In this document: positions 43,558-51,908 of the stretch, one piece after another
Layout of the letters: the number at the start of each line of letters is the position of its first letter
Position numbering within the stretch: position 1 is the stretch's first letter
Origin: Hydrogenophaga sp.
Lineage (GTDB): Bacteria > Pseudomonadota > Gammaproteobacteria > Burkholderiales > Burkholderiaceae_C
DNA length: 64,000 bases
Direction of reading: 5' to 3'
NCBI RefSeq assembly: GCF_030656115.1
Contig: NZ_JAUSOO010000037.1
Coordinates: forward strand, 109,932 to 173,931
Notes under the pieces: model-generated
Told to the model about the DNA's origin: nothing
The model's input: the letters and a program-made list of their open reading frames with translations, nothing else
Database searches by the model: none
Made by a program: the position numbers and the translations under genes

Positions 43558-44354
43558 GCCTGTGTTTCACGTGAAACAGGGCTTGCAGCGCCGCTGCTGC
43601 GCGCCACCATTTCTTGGGCAAAAGCCACAAAAGCCTGGCTGCCTTTGGCCAACGGATCGAACACCACGCCCGGTAGGCCGTAGCTGGGCGCCTCGGCCAG
43701 GCGCACGTTGCGCGGGATCACGCTGTCGAACACCTTGTCGCCAAAATGGGCCTTGAGCTGGTCGCTCACCTGGGACTGCAGGGTGATGCGTGGGTCGAAC
43801 ATGACACGCAACAAACCGATGATTTGCAGATCTTTGTTGAGGTTGGCGTGCACTTGCTTGATGGTGTTGACCAGATCGGTCAAACCCTCCAGGGCAAAGT
43901 ACTCGCACTGCATGGGCACGATGACGCCGTTGGCCGAACACAGGCCGTTGAGCGTGAGCATGCTCAAGGACGGTGGGCAGTCGATGAGCACAAAGTCGTA
44001 GCGGGTCGCTACCGCCGCCAACGCCGTCTTGAGCCGCTGGTCGCGCCGCTCCAGGCCCACCAGCTCCACCTCGGCCCCCGCCAGTTCGCGGTTGGCGCCC
44101 AGCACGTCGTAACCGCACTTCTCCGAGCGAACAGCGGCCTGTGCCACCGATGCCGATTCAAGCAACACGTCGTAGACCGACAAAGCCAGGCTGCGCTTGT
44201 CCACGCCCGAGCCCATGGTGGCGTTGCCCTGCGGGTCCAGGTCCACCATCAGCACGCGCTGGCCCAGTTGGGCCAGACCGGCCGCCAGGTTGACGGTGGT
44301 GGTGGTCTTGCCGACGCCACCCTTCTGGTTGGCAACGCAGAAAATTTTGGCCAT
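43554..44354 (-). CDS. parA: Chromosome partition ATPase ParA/Soj
   Basis: A 266-residue ParA. The deviant Walker A is NQKGGVGKTTTTVNLAAGLA, followed by MVDLDPQGNATMGSG, and the Walker B-like region is VLIDCPPSLSMLTLNGL. It drives segregation of ParB-parS complexes. The last codons (VSRET) are written by a perfect parS site at 43563-43578. It is co-transcribed downstream of lysE, with 21 bp between the genes. Confidence 0.93.
   Translation of the reverse strand: MAKIFCVANQKGGVGKTTTTVNLAAGLAQLGQRVLMVDLDPQGNATMGSGVDKRSLALSVYDVLLESASVAQAAVRSEKCGYDVLGANRELAGAEVELVGLERRDQRLKTALAAVATRYDFVLIDCPPSLSMLTLNGLCSANGVIVPMQCEYFALEGLTDLVNTIKQVHANLNKDLQIIGLLRVMFDPRITLQSQVSDQLKAHFGDKVFDSVIPRNVRLAEAPSYGLPGVVFDPLAKGSQAFVAFAQEMVARSSGAASPVSRETQA
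43563..43578. promoter_or_regulatory. parS site in the 3' end of parA
   Basis: A perfect match to the 16-bp bacterial parS consensus (TGTTTCACGTGAAACA). It encodes VSRET near the carboxyl end of ParA, so the centromere sequence constrains the protein tail. Confidence 0.92.
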
Positions 44355-44375
44355 GACGGGTACCGGTGGTTGTAA

Positions 44376-44990
44376 TTATTTGGAGATGGCCAGCTTGATG
44401 CCGAAGCCAATCAGGAACACGCCGGCGAGCTTTTCCAGCGTGCGCGCGATGTGGGGAGCGGCCCGCATGCGCTCGGCCAGAAAATGGGTCAGCAGCACAG
44501 CGGTCAAGCCATAGGCGAAGGTCAGCAGGGCCACGGTGGCGGCCATGGCACCGAAGGTCAGCAGGCCCTGGTGCTTGGCGGGGTCCACAAACAGCGGGAA
44601 GAACGCCATGTAAAACACGATGGCCTTGGGGTTGAGCAAGGTGATGGCAAGCGCTTGCTGAAAATACTGGCGCGGACGGATGTTGAGCACGGGCTTGCCA
44701 CCCGGCTTGGCGCTCAGCATTTTCCAGCCGAGCCAGGCCAGGTAAGCAGCGCCCAGCCACTGCACCGCGTTGAAAGCGGTGGGATAGGCCGCCAGCAAGG
44801 TGGCCACGCCGGCCACAGCCATCCACATCAGCACCTGGTCACCGGCCATCACGCCGAAGGTGGCCGCCAGTCCGCCGCGAATGCCGCCTTTGCTGGTCGA
44901 GGTGATCAGCGCCAGGTTGCCGGGGCCGGGAATGGCCAGAAACAGAACGATGGCGACAACGAAGGCGCCGTAATCAGCAATGCCAAACAT
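44376..44990 (-). CDS. LysE/RhtB-family amino acid exporter
   Basis: A 204-residue membrane protein with about six helices. The start FGIADYGAFVVAIVLFLAIPGPGNLALITSTSKGG is the LysE/RhtB signature, followed by WLGAAYLAWLGWKML and ALAITLLNPKAIVFYMAFFPLFV. It would export amino acids. It lies between rsmG and parA, 80 bp after rsmG and 21 bp before parA, an unusual insertion in this cluster. Confidence 0.88.
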   Translation of the reverse strand: MFGIADYGAFVVAIVLFLAIPGPGNLALITSTSKGGIRGGLAATFGVMAGDQVLMWMAVAGVATLLAAYPTAFNAVQWLGAAYLAWLGWKMLSAKPGGKPVLNIRPRQYFQQALAITLLNPKAIVFYMAFFPLFVDPAKHQGLLTFGAMAATVALLTFAYGLTAVLLTHFLAERMRAAPHIARTLEKLAGVFLIGFGIKLAISK

Positions 44991-45069
44991 GGAAAACCCC
45001 CTAAGTAGAGGGGGTGAGTTTACGTGAGGCCGGTTGTGCCGTTGCGCGGCACGCCGCAGCGCCAACGGT

Positions 45070-45729
45070 TCAAGCGGTGCGCTCGCGCAACCAGACGATG
45101 CAGCGCTCTGCTTCCAGCCCGGGCACCTGCAGGTGTTCCACGTGAAACACCTCGGCCCAGGTTGCGGTGTGTTGCAAGGCCAGCAGCTCCTCCGTGGGGT
45201 GCTTGCCCTTCATCGCCATCCACACCGCGCCGGGTTTCAGGGCCGGGCGTGACCAGCTCACGAAGTCCACCAACGAGGCAAAGGCGCGCGAGCAGATCAC
45301 ATCAAAACCACCACCCTCTTCTGCCTTCAGGCTTTCCACCCGGGCGTGCACACCGCGCAGGTTGGGCAGCTTCAAGGTCGCCGCCGCCTGCTGAATGAAG
45401 GCGGCTTTTTTGCCGACCGTGTCCACGCAGCTCACGTGGATGTGCGGACAGGTGACGGCAATGACCACACCGGGCAGGCCACCGCCCGAACCCACATCCA
45501 GCAGCCGAAGGGGTTGCCCGCCGGTCTGGCGCAGCAGCGGCGGTATGGCCGAGAGGCTGTCCAGCAGGTGGTGCGTCATCATCTCGGCGGGGTCGCGCAC
45601 GGCGGTGAGGTTGTAGACCTTGTTCCACTTTTGCAGCAAGGCCAGGTAGTCCAGCAGCAGCGCCACCTGCGCCTCGCTGAGCGACAAGCCCAGCGCCTGC
45701 ACCCCTGAGAGCAACACCGCGCGGCTCAT
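45070..45729 (-). CDS. rsmG: 16S rRNA (guanine527-N7)-methyltransferase
   Basis: A 219-residue RsmG (GidB). The SAM-binding core is [17 protein letters not shown], with [21 protein letters not shown] and the conserved [12 protein letters not shown]. It methylates G527 of 16S rRNA. It starts 4 bp inside the mnmG stop (ATGA overlap), so it is translationally coupled. A 15/16 parS match at 45134-45149 falls in its 3' end, where it encodes VFHVEH. Confidence 0.93.
   Translation of the reverse strand: MSRAVLLSGVQALGLSLSEAQVALLLDYLALLQKWNKVYNLTAVRDPAEMMTHHLLDSLSAIPPLLRQTGGQPLRLLDVGSGGGLPGVVIAVTCPHIHVSCVDTVGKKAAFIQQAAATLKLPNLRGVHARVESLKAEEGGGFDVICSRAFASLVDFVSWSRPALKPGAVWMAMKGKHPTEELLALQHTATWAEVFHVEHLQVPGLEAERCIVWLRERTA
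45134..45149. promoter_or_regulatory. parS-like site inside rsmG (15/16)
   Basis: It differs from the parS consensus at one position (the fifth base is C instead of T) and keeps the CACGTG core. It lies in the coding sequence of rsmG near its 3' end. Confidence 0.75.
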
Positions 45730-47699
45730 GCCGACACCCCGGCGTTTGCAGGCACGGTGGCAAAGCCCCGAAAGCCGCCTTTTTTCAGGTGGATCAGCAA
45801 CAGCGAAATGCTGGCGGGTGTGATGCCCGAAATGCGCGATGCCTGGCCCAGCGTTTCAGGCCGGTGCTTGGCCAGTTTTTGACGGGCTTCAAACGACAAG
45901 GCCGCCACCTGCAAGTAGTCCAGATCGGCCGGCAGTCTCAAGTCTTCATAGTGCGAGGCCCGCTCCACCTCGGTCTTTTGCCGGTCAATGTAGCCCGAAT
46001 ACTTGGCGGCAATCTCCACCTGCTCGATCACGGCGTCGTGCAGATCACCCAGCGTTTCACGTGAAACATCCGGGTGGTGGTGCTGCCGGTCGTTCATCGC
46101 CATCAGCGCGGCATAGCCCACACCCGGCCGGCGCAACAGGTCAAACAGGTTGTGTTCGTGCTCAATCGCCTTGCCCAAGACCCGTTCGCTCTCGACCGGC
46201 GGCAGGTTGCGCGGGTTCACCCAGGTGGATTTCAGTCGCTCGGTTTCACGCACAACAGCGTCGCGCTTGCGGCTGAAGGCGTCCCAGCGCGCATCGTCCA
46301 CCAGGCCCATGCGGCGCCCGGCTTCGGTCAGGCGCATGTCGGCGTTGTCTTCGCGCAGCTGCAGGCGGAACTCGGCCCGGCTGGTGAACATGCGGTAAGG
46401 CTCGGTCACGCCCTGCGTCACCAGGTCGTCCACCAGCACGCCCAGGTAGGCCTCGTCGCGCCGGGGCAGCCAGGGCGCTTCACCCTTGCACTGCAGTGCG
46501 GCGTTGAGCCCGGCGAACAGGCCTTGTGCGGCGGCCTCTTCGTAGCCGGTGGTGCCGTTGATCTGGCCCGCAAAGAACAGACCCTGAATCTGTTTGGTCT
46601 CAAAGCTGTTCTTGAGGGAACGTGGATCGAAGTAGTCGTATTCAATGGCGTAGCCGGGGCGCAAGATGTGCGCGTTTTCCAGCCCCGGCATGCTGCGCAC
46701 CAGGGCGTACTGGATGTCAATCGGCAGGCTGGTGGAGATGCCATTGGGGTAGACCTCGTGCGTGGTCAAACCCTCGGGCTCCAGAAAAATCTGGTGGCTG
46801 TCTTTGTCGGCAAAGCGGTTGATCTTGTCTTCCACACTCGGGCAGTAGCGCGGGCCCACACCCTCGATCTTGCCGGTGAACATGGGGCTGCGGTCAAAGC
46901 CCGAGCGAATGATGTCGTGCGTGCGCGTGTTGGTGTGCGTGATCCAGCACGGCACCTGCTGCGGGTGCGCCACCGCCCCGCCCATGAAGCTGAACACCGG
47001 CACCGGCTTGTCGGGGTTCATGCCGCCGGCCACACCGTCGCCGGGCTGTTCGGTGCATTGGCTGTAGTCGATGCTGCGGCCATCCAGGCGCGGCGGTGTG
47101 CCGGTTTTCAAGCGCCCTTGGGGCAGCTTCAACTCTTTCAAACGCGCCGACAAAGACACCGCAGGCGGGTCACCGGCGCGGCCGGCGGCGTAGTTGTTCA
47201 GCCCCACATGGATCTTGCCGTCCAGAAAGGTGCCCGCCGTCAACACCACCGTGCGGCTGCGAAACTTGATGCCCACCTGCGTGACAGCACCCACCACGCG
47301 ATCACCCTCCACCATCAAATCGTCCACCGCCTGCTGGAACAGCCACAGGTTGGGCTGGTTTTCCAGCATGCGGCGGATGGCGGCCTTGTACAAAATGCGG
47401 TCGGCCTGGGCGCGTGTGGCGCGCACCGCCGGGCCTTTGCTGCTGTTCAAAATGCGGAACTGGATGCCCCCTTCGTCGGTGGCCAGCGCCATGGCGCCGC
47501 CCAGCGCGTCCACCTCTTTCACCAAATGGCCCTTGCCAATGCCACCGATGCTGGGGTTGCAGCTCATCTGTCCCAGCGTTTCGATGTTGTGGGTCAGCAG
47601 CAGCGTGCGGCAGCCCATGCGCGCAGCGGCCAAGGCGGCCTCGGTACCGGCGTGGCCGCCGCCCACGACGATGACATCAAATTCTTGGGGGTACAACAT
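45726..47699 (-). CDS. mnmG: tRNA uridine-5-carboxymethylaminomethyl modification enzyme
   Basis: A 657-residue MnmG (GidA). The FAD-binding start [29 protein letters not shown] is followed by [34 protein letters not shown]-type C-terminal motifs (here [13 protein letters not shown]) and the closing [16 protein letters not shown]. With MnmE it modifies U34 of certain tRNAs. The ATG at 47699 is chosen because the longer frame upstream runs across parS and intergenic sequence. It heads the cluster that ends in parB and is usually near oriC. Confidence 0.95.
   Translation of the reverse strand: MLYPQEFDVIVVGGGHAGTEAALAAARMGCRTLLLTHNIETLGQMSCNPSIGGIGKGHLVKEVDALGGAMALATDEGGIQFRILNSSKGPAVRATRAQADRILYKAAIRRMLENQPNLWLFQQAVDDLMVEGDRVVGAVTQVGIKFRSRTVVLTAGTFLDGKIHVGLNNYAAGRAGDPPAVSLSARLKELKLPQGRLKTGTPPRLDGRSIDYSQCTEQPGDGVAGGMNPDKPVPVFSFMGGAVAHPQQVPCWITHTNTRTHDIIRSGFDRSPMFTGKIEGVGPRYCPSVEDKINRFADKDSHQIFLEPEGLTTHEVYPNGISTSLPIDIQYALVRSMPGLENAHILRPGYAIEYDYFDPRSLKNSFETKQIQGLFFAGQINGTTGYEEAAAQGLFAGLNAALQCKGEAPWLPRRDEAYLGVLVDDLVTQGVTEPYRMFTSRAEFRLQLREDNADMRLTEAGRRMGLVDDARWDAFSRKRDAVVRETERLKSTWVNPRNLPPVESERVLGKAIEHEHNLFDLLRRPGVGYAALMAMNDRQHHHPDVSRETLGDLHDAVIEQVEIAAKYSGYIDRQKTEVERASHYEDLRLPADLDYLQVAALSFEARQKLAKHRPETLGQASRISGITPASISLLLIHLKKGGFRGFATVPANAGVSA
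46053..46068. promoter_or_regulatory. parS-like site inside mnmG (15/16)
   Basis: It differs from the consensus only at the first base (C for T). In the mnmG reading frame it gives VSRET, the same peptide as the site in parA. Confidence 0.8.
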
Positions 47700-47753
47700 G
47701 TGAAGACTCCGGAGCGCAGCCCAAAGACAGCGCCCAACAATACAAAAATGTGG

Positions 47754-47769
47754 TGTTTCACGTGAAACA
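47754..47769. promoter_or_regulatory. parS site upstream of mnmG
   Basis: A perfect 16-bp parS sequence about 55 bp upstream of the mnmG start, in the divergent intergenic region of 274 bp that also holds the promoters of mnmG and the flavin reductase. Confidence 0.92.
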
Positions 47770-47973
47770 CCGGCTGCCCGCGCGGCGTTCACGCGGTTGG
47801 CGTCCAACGGCAACCGGATGGGCAGCCGCCGATTCTCCCATCTTTGCCTGGGTGACGCCTGCCAAAACCGTGCGGTACACCGGGTGGGCACAGCCCACGG
47901 TCGCGGATCAACCACGACCGCAGTGGCGGCCGACGCAGCGCATTCGAACAAGTGCTTGCGCCACAATGGAGGC

Positions 47974-48564
47974 ATGAGCAACCCCATCCCCCTCCTCGTT
48001 TTTGCGGGCAGCACACGCGCCCAGTCTTACAACCGCCAGCTCGCCGCCACGGCCGCCGACATGGCCCAGGCCGAAGGCGCACAGGTCACCCGGCTGGACC
48101 TGGCCGACTTCGACGTGCCGCTGTACAACGCCGACCTGGAAGCCCAGGGCACACCGCGCGACGTGGTGCGGCTGAAGGAAATTTTCCACGCCCACCCGGC
48201 CTGGCTGGTGGCGGCACCCGAATACAACGGCAGCATGACGGCGCTGCTGAAAAACACCATCGACTGGGTGTCCAGCCCGATCAAGGGCGACCCCGACTGG
48301 GGCAACGGCAGCAAAGCCTTTGCCGGCAAGGTGGTGGGTTTGCTCAGCGCCTCGCCCGGCGCCCTGGGCGGTCTGCGCGGCCTGGCCCACCTGGCCCCGG
48401 TTCTGATGAACCTGCAGTGCTGGGTGGCACCCAGGCAGTTCGCCCTGCCCAAGGCGTTTGAGGCGTTCGACCCGAGCGGCCAGCTGTCGCTCGAATCGCA
48501 GCGCACCGCCTTGCACGGCGTGGTGGACCAGGTGCTCTGGGCGGCCCGCAAGTTCCAGGGCTGA
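47974..48564 (+). CDS. NADPH-dependent FMN reductase family protein
   Basis: A 196-residue flavodoxin-like enzyme. It has the amino FMN loop [17 protein letters not shown] and the family motif [20 protein letters not shown]. It reduces FMN, quinones or metals with NAD(P)H. The start ATG 47974 has a GGAG site five bases upstream. It is divergent from mnmG and is followed by ykgJ with 6 bp spacing, so the two form an operon. Confidence 0.9.
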   Translation: MSNPIPLLVFAGSTRAQSYNRQLAATAADMAQAEGAQVTRLDLADFDVPLYNADLEAQGTPRDVVRLKEIFHAHPAWLVAAPEYNGSMTALLKNTIDWVSSPIKGDPDWGNGSKAFAGKVVGLLSASPGALGGLRGLAHLAPVLMNLQCWVAPRQFALPKAFEAFDPSGQLSLESQRTALHGVVDQVLWAARKFQG

Positions 48565-48570
48565 GCGGCC

Positions 48571-48825
48571 TTGGACTGCCGCCCCGGCTGCGCCGCCTGC
48601 TGCACCGCACCGTCCATCAGCAGCCCCATGCCGGGCTGGCCCAGGGGCAAAGCGGCTGGCGTGCCCTGCCCTCACCTGGACGGCGCGCTGCGCTGCATGC
48701 TGTTTGGCCAGCCCGAGCGGCCGGCGGTGTGCTCGTCGCTGCGGCCCAGCGCGGACATGTGTGGCGACAACCGGGAGCACGCCATGCGGTTTTTACACCG
48801 GCTGGAGCAAGCCACACGCCCATGA
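48571..48825 (+). CDS. YkgJ-family cysteine cluster protein
   Basis: 84 residues with eight cysteines arranged DCRPGCAACC near the start, then GVPCPHL, ALRCMLF, AVCSS and DMCGDN, which fits the YkgJ/UPF0153 zinc- or iron-binding family. No role is established. The start is a TTG at 48571; no ATG is in frame with the conserved start. Its stop codon lies inside the terminator hairpin that follows. Confidence 0.75.
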   Translation: MDCRPGCAACCTAPSISSPMPGWPRGKAAGVPCPHLDGALRCMLFGQPERPAVCSSLRPSADMCGDNREHAMRFLHRLEQATRP

Positions 48826-48856
48826 AAAAGGCCCGAGCGATCGGGCCTTTTTCATG
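48821..48856. terminator. Bidirectional terminator between ykgJ and YceI genes
   Basis: A perfect 16-bp stem (CATGAAAAAGGCCCGA and its complement) has a four-base loop GCGA, with T runs on both strands inside the stem (AAAAA left arm, TTTTT right arm). It separates the convergent ykgJ and yceI genes. The ykgJ stop TGA (48823-48825) is part of the left arm. Confidence 0.85.
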
Positions 48857-48902
48857 TGAAACAGCGCCGGGACGCAACCCCGCGCTGAAATTGTGCGGAC
48901 GG

Positions 48903-49469
48903 TTACTGCTTGACGGCTTCCACCTGCAGCACCAGACGCACGTTTTTCGGGAAACCCCAGTCCACGCCGTAGTTCACGCCGAACGCGGTGCGGTCGATGG
49001 TGGCCTCAAAGTCGCCGCCGCACACTTCGCGCTTGAGCATCGGGCTCTGGAAACAGTTGAACTGGTTGGCCTTGAGCGTCACGGGCTGGGTTTTGTCCAG
49101 CAGCGTCAACTGACCTTCCACCGAGCTGACCTTGTCGCCATCAAACAGAAACTTGCTGGACACAAAACGGGCCTTGGGGTATTTGGCGGCGTCCAGAATG
49201 TCGGGGCTCTGCAGGTGCTTGTCAAAGCCGGCGGTGCCGGTGTTCACCGAAGCCACGTCGAAGCTGATGTCCACGCTGCCGGTCTTGGCGGCTTTGTCGA
49301 ACGTGATCTTGCCGTCCTTCTTGTCAAAACGGCCGCGGTTCACGCTGGCGCCAAAGTGGCCAATCTCGAACGTGGCAAAGGTGTGCGTCGGGTCGATCGC
49401 GTAGTCGGCGGCGAAAGCGCCGGTGGACAGGGTGGCGGCTGCGGCCAGCAGGGTCAGGGTTTTGCGCAT
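48903..49469 (-). CDS. YceI family periplasmic protein (first copy)
   Basis: 188 residues with a Sec signal peptide ending AAAATLSTGAFAA and a lipocalin-like YceI domain (YAIDPTHTFATFEIGHFGASVNRGRFDKKDGKI, then KHLQSPDILDAAKYPKARF). These proteins bind polyisoprenoids in the periplasm. It is downstream of a second YceI gene and cytochrome b561, all on one strand. It has two cysteines (FNCFQ and EVCGG). Confidence 0.88.
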   Translation of the reverse strand: MRKTLTLLAAAATLSTGAFAADYAIDPTHTFATFEIGHFGASVNRGRFDKKDGKITFDKAAKTGSVDISFDVASVNTGTAGFDKHLQSPDILDAAKYPKARFVSSKFLFDGDKVSSVEGQLTLLDKTQPVTLKANQFNCFQSPMLKREVCGGDFEATIDRTAFGVNYGVDWGFPKNVRLVLQVEAVKQ

Positions 49470-49520
49470 GGGTGAAATCCTCGGTTGGGGTGGGTTTGGG
49501 TGAAAAAAAGGAAAAACGGC

Positions 49521-50084
49521 TCAGAGCTTGGGCACACCGGTGAGCGCCATCTTGAATTTGACTTGCACCTCATCGGCCACCATGGAGGTGTCGGCCCACT
49601 CCTTCTCGCCAATGCGAAACGCCAGGCGCTTGATGGGGAAAGCGCCGGTGGCTGTGGTGAGGGTGCCGTTTTGGGTCAGCGTCACAGGCACCACCACATC
49701 GCTGCTCAACCCTTTGATGCTCAGCTTGCCGGTCACTTCAAACTGGTTGGCATTCACACGCTTGATGCTGCTGGACTGGAACGTGGCTTTGGGGAAGGCG
49801 GCCACGTTGAACCAGGTGGCCTTGGGCAGCTCGGCATTGGCTTCGCGGCTGATGTCGGCGCTGCCGGTGTCCACCGTGAAGGCGATTTTGCTGCTGGCCA
49901 GCTGGGCCGGGTCGAACGCCACCTGGGCACTGAAGGTCTTGAACTTGCCTTCCACCGGCACGCCCATCTGGCGGCTGACAAACACAATGTCGCTCTGCGC
50001 GGGCACCAGCGCTTGCTGGGCCTGAACAGCCAGCGGCAACAAAAACACAGCGGACAGGGTCAAAGACAAAAAACGTGCGTTCAT
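49521..50084 (-). CDS. YceI family periplasmic protein (second copy)
   Basis: 187 residues with a signal peptide (FLSLTLSAVFLLPLAVQAQ) and a diverged YceI domain (DIVFVSRQMGVPVEGKFKTFSAQVAF, ELPKATWFNVAAFPKATFQ). It is less similar to the canonical family than the first copy. The two copies are 51 bp apart, and a cytochrome b561 gene is 24 bp upstream. The trio is a common arrangement suggesting quinone- or isoprenoid-linked electron transfer. Confidence 0.88.
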   Translation of the reverse strand: MNARFLSLTLSAVFLLPLAVQAQQALVPAQSDIVFVSRQMGVPVEGKFKTFSAQVAFDPAQLASSKIAFTVDTGSADISREANAELPKATWFNVAAFPKATFQSSSIKRVNANQFEVTGKLSIKGLSSDVVVPVTLTQNGTLTTATGAFPIKRLAFRIGEKEWADTSMVADEVQVKFKMALTGVPKL

Positions 50085-50108
50085 AAGATAGATCCGGAAG
50101 ATGAGAAA

Positions 50109-50666
50109 TCAGTTGCGCCCAACGCCCATGCGTTGCAGCAAACCATCGCGGTCCACCAGTTGGTGCTTCAGCGCGCCCGCCACATGCAGCACAACCAACG
50201 CAGCCATGGCCAAGGCCGAATATTTGTGCAGTGGCTTGAGCACATCGGCCAGCGCCTCACTCACCGGCACAAAGTCGGGCAACGGCACCACACCGAACCA
50301 GACGAGGGGAAAACCCGCCGCCGAGCTGTAGGCCCAGCCCAGCAAAGGCACGGCAAAAAACAGCCCATACAAACCGTGGTGCGTGGCGTGGTGGGCCATG
50401 CGCTGCCAGGCGGGCATGGCCCGCTCAATGGCCACCGGCAAAGCCGGTGGGCGGTGTGTGAGGCGCCAGAACAGGCGCACGAACGACAGCACCAGCACTG
50501 TCACCCCGGCCCATTTGTGCCAGCTGTAGTACCGCAGGCGCTGGGGCGAAAACGGCAGATCGGCCATGTACAGGCCGAGCGAAAAAATGGCGATCAGCGC
50601 CACGCCGAGCAACCAGTGCAAGGCCACAGCCACGGGGTGGTAACGGGAAATGGGCGCTTCAAACAT
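50109..50666 (-). CDS. Cytochrome b561 family protein
   Basis: A 185-residue membrane protein with four helices and the four haem-ligand histidines expected of YceJ/CybB-type b561 (YHPVAVALHWLLG, YSWHKWAGV, HHATHHGLYG, PLHKYSALAM). It carries electrons between quinol and partners. It is first in an operon with two YceI genes. The start ATG 50666 is preferred, though a longer frame starts at 50687. Confidence 0.85.
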   Translation of the reverse strand: MFEAPISRYHPVAVALHWLLGVALIAIFSLGLYMADLPFSPQRLRYYSWHKWAGVTVLVLSFVRLFWRLTHRPPALPVAIERAMPAWQRMAHHATHHGLYGLFFAVPLLGWAYSSAAGFPLVWFGVVPLPDFVPVSEALADVLKPLHKYSALAMAALVVLHVAGALKHQLVDRDGLLQRMGVGRN

Positions 50667-50782
50667 GCCTGCAGTGTAGGCAAGCACCCAGGGTCACGGT
50701 GTCAAACGGCTTGAAGCCTGAGTCCAAAAAATTTGAATGAACTAAGGCCAACGATTCGAATCTGGCGGCATTTCACGCTCCT

Positions 50783-50788
50783 ACAATG
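50783..50788 (+). promoter_or_regulatory. Candidate -10 box before Crp/Fnr gene
   Basis: TACAAT lies six bases upstream of the ATG at 50794, as in the metH leader at 63681. The spacing implies a very short or absent leader. No clear -35 was found. Confidence 0.35.
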
Positions 50789-50793
50789 CACCC

Positions 50794-51447
50794 ATGCCCG
50801 ACACCGATACCCAGAATGTGCTGGCGCTTTACCCGGCCATGGGTTCGCTGCCGGAACTGCTCGTGCGGCTGCACGCGGTGCGTGTGCCTGCGGGCACCCC
50901 CCTTTTTCGCGAACACGACACCTGCCAGGGTTTCCCCATGGTGCTCCAGGGTGAGGTGCGCGTGTCGCGCAGCGCCGCCAACGGCCGCGAACTGGAACTC
51001 TACCGGGTTCAGCCGGGCGAGATGTGCCTGGTGTCTTCCGCCGGACTGTTCGCCGGGCAACCCCTCACCGCCCACGGGGTGACCACCACCGACACCACCC
51101 TGACCCTGCTGTCGGCGCCCGACTTCCAGACCGCGATGGCCGACCCCACGTTTCGCAACTTCGTGCTGGGCTTGTTCGCCTTGCGCATGACCGACCTGAC
51201 CACACTGATTGAGGCCGTGGCCTTCCAGCGGCTCGACAGCCGCCTGGCAGCCACCCTGCTCGGCCACGGCCAACAGGTGCGCGCCACCCACCAGGCACTG
51301 GCCGACGAACTGGGCACCGTGCGCGAAATCGTCACCCGGCTGCTGCACCGCTTTGAACGCGATGGCTGGGTGGAACTCTCGCGCGAATGCATCACCATTT
51401 GCGACAGCAGCGCCCTGCGCAACATCGCCGCCCTGCCCACGCGCTGA
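50794..51447 (+). CDS. Crp/Fnr-family regulator
   Basis: 217 residues. The cyclic nucleotide-like domain (PLFREHDTCQGFPMVLQGEVRVS, ELELYRVQPGEMCLVSSAGLF) is followed by a winged helix (RATHQALADELGTVREIVTRLLHRFERDGWVEL). It lacks an amino-terminal Fe-S cysteine cluster of the Fnr type, so it may respond to another signal through C44 or C79. The next gene has a perfect Crp-type palindrome in its leader, making autologous control of that gene likely. Confidence 0.87.
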   Translation: MPDTDTQNVLALYPAMGSLPELLVRLHAVRVPAGTPLFREHDTCQGFPMVLQGEVRVSRSAANGRELELYRVQPGEMCLVSSAGLFAGQPLTAHGVTTTDTTLTLLSAPDFQTAMADPTFRNFVLGLFALRMTDLTTLIEAVAFQRLDSRLAATLLGHGQQVRATHQALADELGTVREIVTRLLHRFERDGWVELSRECITICDSSALRNIAALPTR

Positions 51448-51457
51448 ACCACCGCTT

Positions 51458-51473
51458 TGTGACGCAGGTCACA
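51458..51473. promoter_or_regulatory. Crp/Fnr-type palindrome upstream of DUF2892 gene
   Basis: TGTGA-N6-TCACA, a perfect 16-bp Crp-class site, begins 11 bp after the regulator stop and about 100 bp before the DUF2892 start. It is a probable target of the neighbouring Crp/Fnr protein. Confidence 0.75.
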
Positions 51474-51573
51474 GACCCTGCGCCCACAAGCCAGTTCAAT
51501 AGCGTCATGCCTTGAAGCGGCAACACCCCGCTGGGCTGGTTTCATTTTTCTTGGCTTTGACTGGAGCAATTGC

Positions 51574-51765
51574 ATGACCAAAAACGTCGGCGGTATCGAC
51601 CGCACCATCCGCATCGTCGTGGGCCTGGCCCTCATCGCCGCAGCCGCCACCGACAGCGTGGGCCTGTGGGGCTACGTGGGCGTGGTCCCGCTGCTCACCG
51701 GCATCATGGGCTGGTGCCCGCCTTACGCGCTGCTGGGTTTCAACACCTGCTCAATGAAGAAGTAA
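51574..51765 (+). CDS. DUF2892 small membrane protein
   Basis: 63 residues. It has the DUF2892 signature: NVGGIDRTIRIVVGLALIAAA, a second hydrophobic helix YVGVVPLLTGIMGWCPPY, and a final FNTCSMKK. The two conserved cysteines (GWCP and NTC) recall the C-terminal part of YgaP-like sulfurtransferases. It is likely an inner-membrane protein acting in sulfur transfer or redox, under the adjacent Crp/Fnr regulator. Confidence 0.88.
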   Translation: MTKNVGGIDRTIRIVVGLALIAAAATDSVGLWGYVGVVPLLTGIMGWCPPYALLGFNTCSMKK

Positions 51766-51908
51766 CCCCGCTGCCCAGCAGCCGAGAACCCCGCACCGCT
51801 CACCCGAACCGTGCGGGGTGGTGTCTTCTGTCGTGCCTGGGACAGGCCGCAGCCGGGCCTCGCCGTCCAATGCGTGCCATCCATCAACGCGCATTCAGGA
51901 GACACGGC

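Noticed and set aside
48848..48863. Possible fifth parS site (14/16)
   Set aside because: Two mismatches, including one in the CACGTG core, and most of the match lies in the terminator hairpin.
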